Shown here: positions 7,785-10,286 of the stretch, one piece after another
How positions within the stretch are numbered: position 1 is the stretch's first letter
Layout of the letters: every line of letters begins with the position of its first letter
Assembly: GCA_900617975.1 (NCBI GenBank)
Contig: UZAE01002115.1
Coordinates: forward strand, 1-10,286
From: Rodentolepis nana
Taxonomy: Eukaryota; Platyhelminthes; Cestoda; Cyclophyllidea; Hymenolepididae
Reading direction: 5' to 3'
DNA length: 10,286 nt
Translations under genes and position numbers: made by a program
The notes under the pieces: generated by a model
Databases searched by the model: none
Told to the model about the DNA's origin: nothing
What the model saw: only the letters and a program-made list of their open reading frames with translations

Positions 7785-8164
7785 GTCAAAAATCAAAATG
7801 CCGAGTGGTAGACTTTTTCTGCCGTACGAAGATACGTTGTCCAGGGTGCACCACGTGGGGGTAAGTCTATCACGCACCCCCGAGTTTAGACTATGTACCG
7901 GACACGATTGCCTGGCAAAACACCTTCACAGATTGGGAGTGTACACTCAACCCACATGCCCTCTATGTAACCTACAGGAGGAAATGGAGAAGACCCACCT
8001 TACTGGGTGTCCAGCCCTAAAGACAACGACGGAAAGCCAGAGATACTGGGAAGCAAGAAGACAGCTAATGAACTGCTATATATGTACCCCCCACCCATGG
8101 GGGAAGCTGAAGTCAAAGTTTAAGGACTAATGATAAATATCATAAAGCCTGTCATTCGAAATAA
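7785..8164 (+). mobile_element. 5'-truncated non-LTR retrotransposon (LINE) insertion
   Basis: This 380-bp insert lies between 16/17 direct duplications. It contains the very 3' end of a LINE: the last ~110 codons of the polyprotein, tandem stops TAA-TGA at 8128-8133, a 34-nt 3' untranslated region and an AATAAA (8160-8165) at the junction. Severe 5' truncation, a long target-site duplication and an A-rich end are the hallmarks of target-primed reverse transcription. The open frame continues upstream through the duplicated target into an ATG at 7762, which is accidental. The single mismatch in the duplication and the undamaged frame suggest a fairly young insertion. The 5' part (about 7800-7876) is shared with the repeats at 81-355 and 8630-8907. 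Confidence 0.72.
7786..8130 (+). pseudogene. C-terminal tail of LINE ORF2, zinc-knuckle region
   Basis: The frame holds a basic/hydrophobic lead (RLFLPYEDTLSRVHH), then the block FRLCTGHDCLAKHLHRLG and a Cys-His finger CPLC-x9-H-x3-C, followed by CPAL and an aromatic segment with QRYWEARRQL. In non-LTR retrotransposons of the Jockey/R1-like groups, this R-x-x-T/L-G-H-...-C-x2-C-x(8-12)-H-x(3-4)-C tail follows the reverse transcriptase and RNase H domains and is thought to bind RNA. The wording of the block resembles, from memory, arachnid LINE proteins; I could not verify this. Reverse transcriptase, endonuclease and RNase H domains are absent, so this fragment cannot act by itself. No frameshift or internal stop is present. 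Confidence 0.75.
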
Positions 8165-8181
8165 AAGTGTTTATTAAGGAA
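8165..8181. repeat. Target-site duplication, right copy (LINE fragment)
   Basis: AAGTGTTTATTAAGGAA, matching 7768-7784 except for one C/T difference. It directly follows the AATAAA-containing end of the LINE fragment. Confidence 0.65.
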
Positions 8182-8629
8182 TTATTCTAGACAAAGACCA
8201 GGAAATAAGTTGACTGAATAAAATGAGCAATACACACAGCTTACTGTCCCAATTTTTCCTATTGGGTCTACGAAGTGGAATAATATATATGTAAGGGAAT
8301 TGAGCATTCGATTTTCTATGGGCTGCTATTCACCATTCACGTTAATCATATTTTAATTGGCCAAAATGTCTGCTTACCATCGTCTAAATTGTTTAGAAGA
8401 AATTAGAACTGAAAGATCAGCATTAATTTTAGATTAATAAACATATCATTTTGCGAAAAACGGAGAGGTGTAATAATGCGCTTCCGTTCACCGAAGTACC
8501 GTGTCGATTTCACTCTAGTGCCATGTCACTTTCAGATCTTAGATATGGTGGTGCTATTTCATCAATATTTTTGCCCACGTTTCTTAAATTTCCATGTTTC
8601 CTCATCTCAAGTCTTAGAAGTTAATTATT
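8182..8629. other. Unassigned stretch
   Basis: No gene is supported. On the minus strand, about 36 codons are open around 8495-8610 (including NIDEIAPPYLRSESDMALE). They end at a plain stop with no splice-like border, so I do not call them a gene. The rest is AT-rich without repeats that I recognise. Confidence 0.4.
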
Positions 8630-8907
8630 TATAACAAATGGCAGGCGTTTTGATAGCTATCATTAACCCTTTAGTTGACTTCGGGCTTCACAGAGGGGAG
8701 GAGGAACATCAAAGTGAGAAGAATTCAGGGGGGGGGGGTAGAAGGGTGTTTCAAAGATGTAAAAGAAACAGACAAAGGCTCAGAAAGGGTAAGATGAGTA
8801 GTGGTAGGGGTCGAATATGACATACAGTGGGGGTGATGGTTGTTTGAAGTGAGAAGTCAACTGCCGATTAATAGACTTTTTTGCCGCATGAGTATACGTT
8901 GCCAGGT
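8630..8907 (-). mobile_element. SINE-like chimeric retroposon, copy 3 (truncated)
   Basis: This is the second copy of the family at 81-355. The left ends align from the CAAATG(G/T)CAGGCGTTTTGATAG block. The middle has diverged and gained sequence, including an 11-G run at 8728-8738 where copy 1 has six. The right portion from TCGAATATGACATACAG to GCCAGG is about 92% identical by hand count. It stops about 25 bases short of copy 1's right end; in the minus orientation inferred for the family this is a 5' truncation, as LINE machinery commonly produces. The tail side is AT-rich rather than clean (TGAA)n. I found no convincing target-site duplication, and the copy looks older. The 60-codon open frame starting at ATG 8638 lies inside the repeat and is not taken as a gene. 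Confidence 0.6.
8728..8738. repeat. Poly-G run (G11)
   Basis: Eleven consecutive G residues inside repeat copy 3, preceded by other G-rich stretches (AGAGGGGAGGAGG). The corresponding site in copy 1 has only G6 (134-139). This is likely replication slippage within the repeat and a probable sequencing-error site. Confidence 0.8.
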
Positions 8908-9099
8908 GTTTGGTCAAAAAGCTTCATATTCAATTTTGCCCCAACGTTGACTTCATTATTTAATCACATTTAAAAAGCATAATGGTGAGAAATATTGAGC
9001 AACTGCAGAGAACAGGAAACCCTTGTAAAAGCGTAGTTAAGTGTCTACCATTTTAAAGTGAATCGAACAATTATTCGTGTTTTTCCCCTTATTCTACAG

Positions 9100-9286
9100 T
9101 GATGTAAACGATGAAAGTGTTAGCAGGCGCCAGTGGCTTAATCATTTCTCCCTAACACTGATTTTACTAGCTGTAACTTGCGATCAAACATTCCCAGTGT
9201 TCATATGCTCCAATAAGAATTCACGTGAATATGATACTGCTACACGAATAAGTCTTGATTTCGTCTCAGTACTATCTATGGCATGA
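9100..9286 (+). CDS. Possible terminal exon, unrecognised protein
   Basis: After a good pyrimidine-rich acceptor (CCCCTTATTCTACAG, ending 9099), 61 codons are open to TGA at 9284-9286, entered in phase 1. The peptide starts DVNDESVSRRQW and includes a hydrophobic segment, LTLILLAV, that could be a membrane helix, followed by Cys residues. I could not assign a family. The segment lies just right of repeat copy 3 and no upstream exon is visible, so it may be a chance frame beside a chance acceptor. Confidence 0.2.
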
Positions 9287-9934
9287 TTCCCGAGTATGGT
9301 AAGGCTCCTGAAAGTGGCTAAGCTTTGTCAACGATATAGAGGAAACAGAGGTATGAATTAAAATACATTTGTTTGAAATGTATGTGGGAGGGTGTTGACT
9401 CTGTAATTAATCATTTAATACTATTTGAATTCAATGGCCTAATAATGACAATTGATTATTGATTGGTTGAGAAGTTTCTGCACTCGTGATCACAGTTGCA
9501 CCTTAACGCCACGACCAAACAGCTCCAATGATAGGAAAGCAACGATAAATGAAAAAATCCCATTTATATCTTACCTTGAAATAAATTAATCTACTCATCC
9601 TCAATTGTTAACAGTGTCTCGTGAAACAAATTGAACCTAGAGAAACTATAACGTAGTCTTTACAAATTTAGCAAATTTATGTTTTTCATCCAAAAGTTTT
9701 ATTTTCGGTAATAATATCATAATAATAGACTTTTCGAATACTATAATTATATTAATTATAATAATTTGAAGTTGAAAGATATAATTTAAATGAGTGCAAG
9801 TAACTATGAATTAAAATGAAATTTGAGTAAATAATAAGGCTACATTAGAATCATTAAAAATCTTACACTTTGCTATCGAGTGCAATGAATAAGAAAAAGG
9901 TCTAAAATTGTTTCTGTATTTATGTAAATACAAC
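9287..9934. other. AT-rich non-coding stretch
   Basis: No open frame or repeat is supported. AT content is very high from about 9600 to 9930. A small palindrome TATTTA-TG-TAAATA at about 9917-9930 sits directly before the abrupt GC change at 9935. Confidence 0.45.
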
Positions 9935-10286
9935 TGTGGGACACGTTATCGCTCTGTGCGTCATCGTATGCCTGTATGTCCGCTCGCCAGGATTGGGAGG
10001 TGCGGCCGTGCAACTCTGTGTGCAACGACCGTACAAACAGTGACCAATCATTAACCTCTGTTTAACCTAATCCCCCATCCTGATCATGAGTAGCTCCCTG
10101 TGTGTACACTTGATCCGCAATGTACGTCCTGAATAAACGTGCTCCGTGCTACACGTCTGTTTCCTTTATAGCTGGGCTATAGCTTAGCTGGTTCTGGGTG
10201 TCTAGCTAGATGTTGGAGAATCTGCCATAGAGATTTCTGAGTCAGTCAGGCTTTACTAAGGTAGCAATCCGCTACACGACTGTATA
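9935..10286 (+). mobile_element. Probable LTR of an LTR retroelement (window-truncated)
   Basis: Composition changes sharply at about 9935: I count about 59% GC over 9941-10020, against strongly AT-rich DNA just before. The block starts TGTGGGACACG and could end with GCTACA at 10271-10276, giving the TG...CA termini usual for LTRs and a length near 342 bp. An AATAAA (10132-10137), followed about 10 bases later by a GTGCT-rich segment, fits the poly(A) signal of a U3-R-U5 layout on the plus strand. No open frame of note is present. The internal part, primer-binding site and second LTR would lie beyond the window, so full-length element, miniature LTR element (TRIM) and solo LTR cannot be told apart. 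A GC-rich exon or other repeat is an alternative. Confidence 0.42.
10148..10283 (+). repeat. Short direct repeat GCTACACG(T/A)CTGT
   Basis: GCTACACGTCTGT at 10148-10160 recurs as GCTACACGACTGT at 10271-10283, 12 of 13 identical and 123 bases apart. The first lies just after the AATAAA, the second at the possible 3' end of the LTR-like block. The sequences between do not continue the similarity, so it is not a simple tandem duplication. Confidence 0.5.

Noticed and set aside
7762..7785. ATG at 7762 as start of a 122-residue host gene
   Set aside because: The first codons lie in the duplicated target site; the frame is open there by accident and the conserved part is a LINE C-terminus.
7677..7877. 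66-codon minus-strand frame
   Set aside because: It is antisense to the LINE fragment and its left flank; no independent evidence.
6120..8540. Shared word CCATGTCACTTTC at about 6131 (HAP40 exon 8) and about 8520
   Set aside because: The similarity does not extend on either side; treated as coincidence.
8495..8610. About 36-codon minus-strand stretch (NIDEIAPPYLRSESDMALE)
   Set aside because: It looks peptide-like, but it is short, bounded by plain stops and lacks splice signals.
8638..8820. 60-codon plus-strand frame with Gly/Arg-rich peptide
   Set aside because: It lies wholly inside a repeat copy, the Gly run comes from the G11 tract, and copy 1 does not keep the frame.
8617..8960. Possible target duplication ATTATTTA flanking repeat copy 3
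   Set aside because: It is only about 8 AT-only bases and not flush with the repeat's right end; expected by chance.

Overview
This window looks like nuclear DNA from an AT-rich invertebrate with extremely short introns. A parasitic flatworm (tapeworm, monogenean or schistosome-like) fits best, but no marker fixes the species. The main evidence is the gene at 5164-6408, whose exons I could join through eight GT-AG introns of only 29-47 nt, all ending in TAG. A second gene has a 39-nt intron. Such introns argue against vertebrates and most arthropods, and the uniform TAG acceptors argue against nematodes.

Three conserved protein-coding loci can be named. At 4481-4747 on the minus strand is an Sp17-like protein with the RIIa dimerization/docking domain found in sperm and cilium proteins. 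Head-to-head with it, across a 416-bp AT-rich gap, lies a complete 9-exon gene (5164-6408, plus strand, 317 residues) for the huntingtin-associated protein HAP40/F8A. Converging on that gene from the right is the terminal exon of a tetraspanin (6645-6877, minus strand), with the end of the large extracellular loop, the fourth membrane segment and the cytoplasmic tail. Its other exons were not found here. The genes share no obvious pathway; this is an ordinary eukaryotic gene cluster, not an operon.

The rest is mainly AT-rich non-coding DNA and transposon debris. Copy 1 (81-355) is a 275-bp repeat flanked by a perfect 14-bp duplication. Copy 2 (7785-8164) is a 5'-truncated non-LTR retrotransposon keeping only the C-terminal zinc-finger tail of its polyprotein, flanked by a 16/17 duplication. 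Copy 3 (about 8630-8907) is a second, truncated copy of the copy 1 family. All three share a core that is coding in copy 2, so the copy 1/3 family looks like a short chimeric retroposon that captured a piece of the LINE coding region, apparently in antisense. An LTR-like GC-rich block starts abruptly near 9935 and runs to the window edge. An imperfect foldback lies at 3046-3163.

Three unrecognised open stretches with splice-like borders (1862-2110, 7180-7429, 9100-9286) are listed with low confidence. I saw no rRNA, tRNA, CRISPR or bacterial-type feature.
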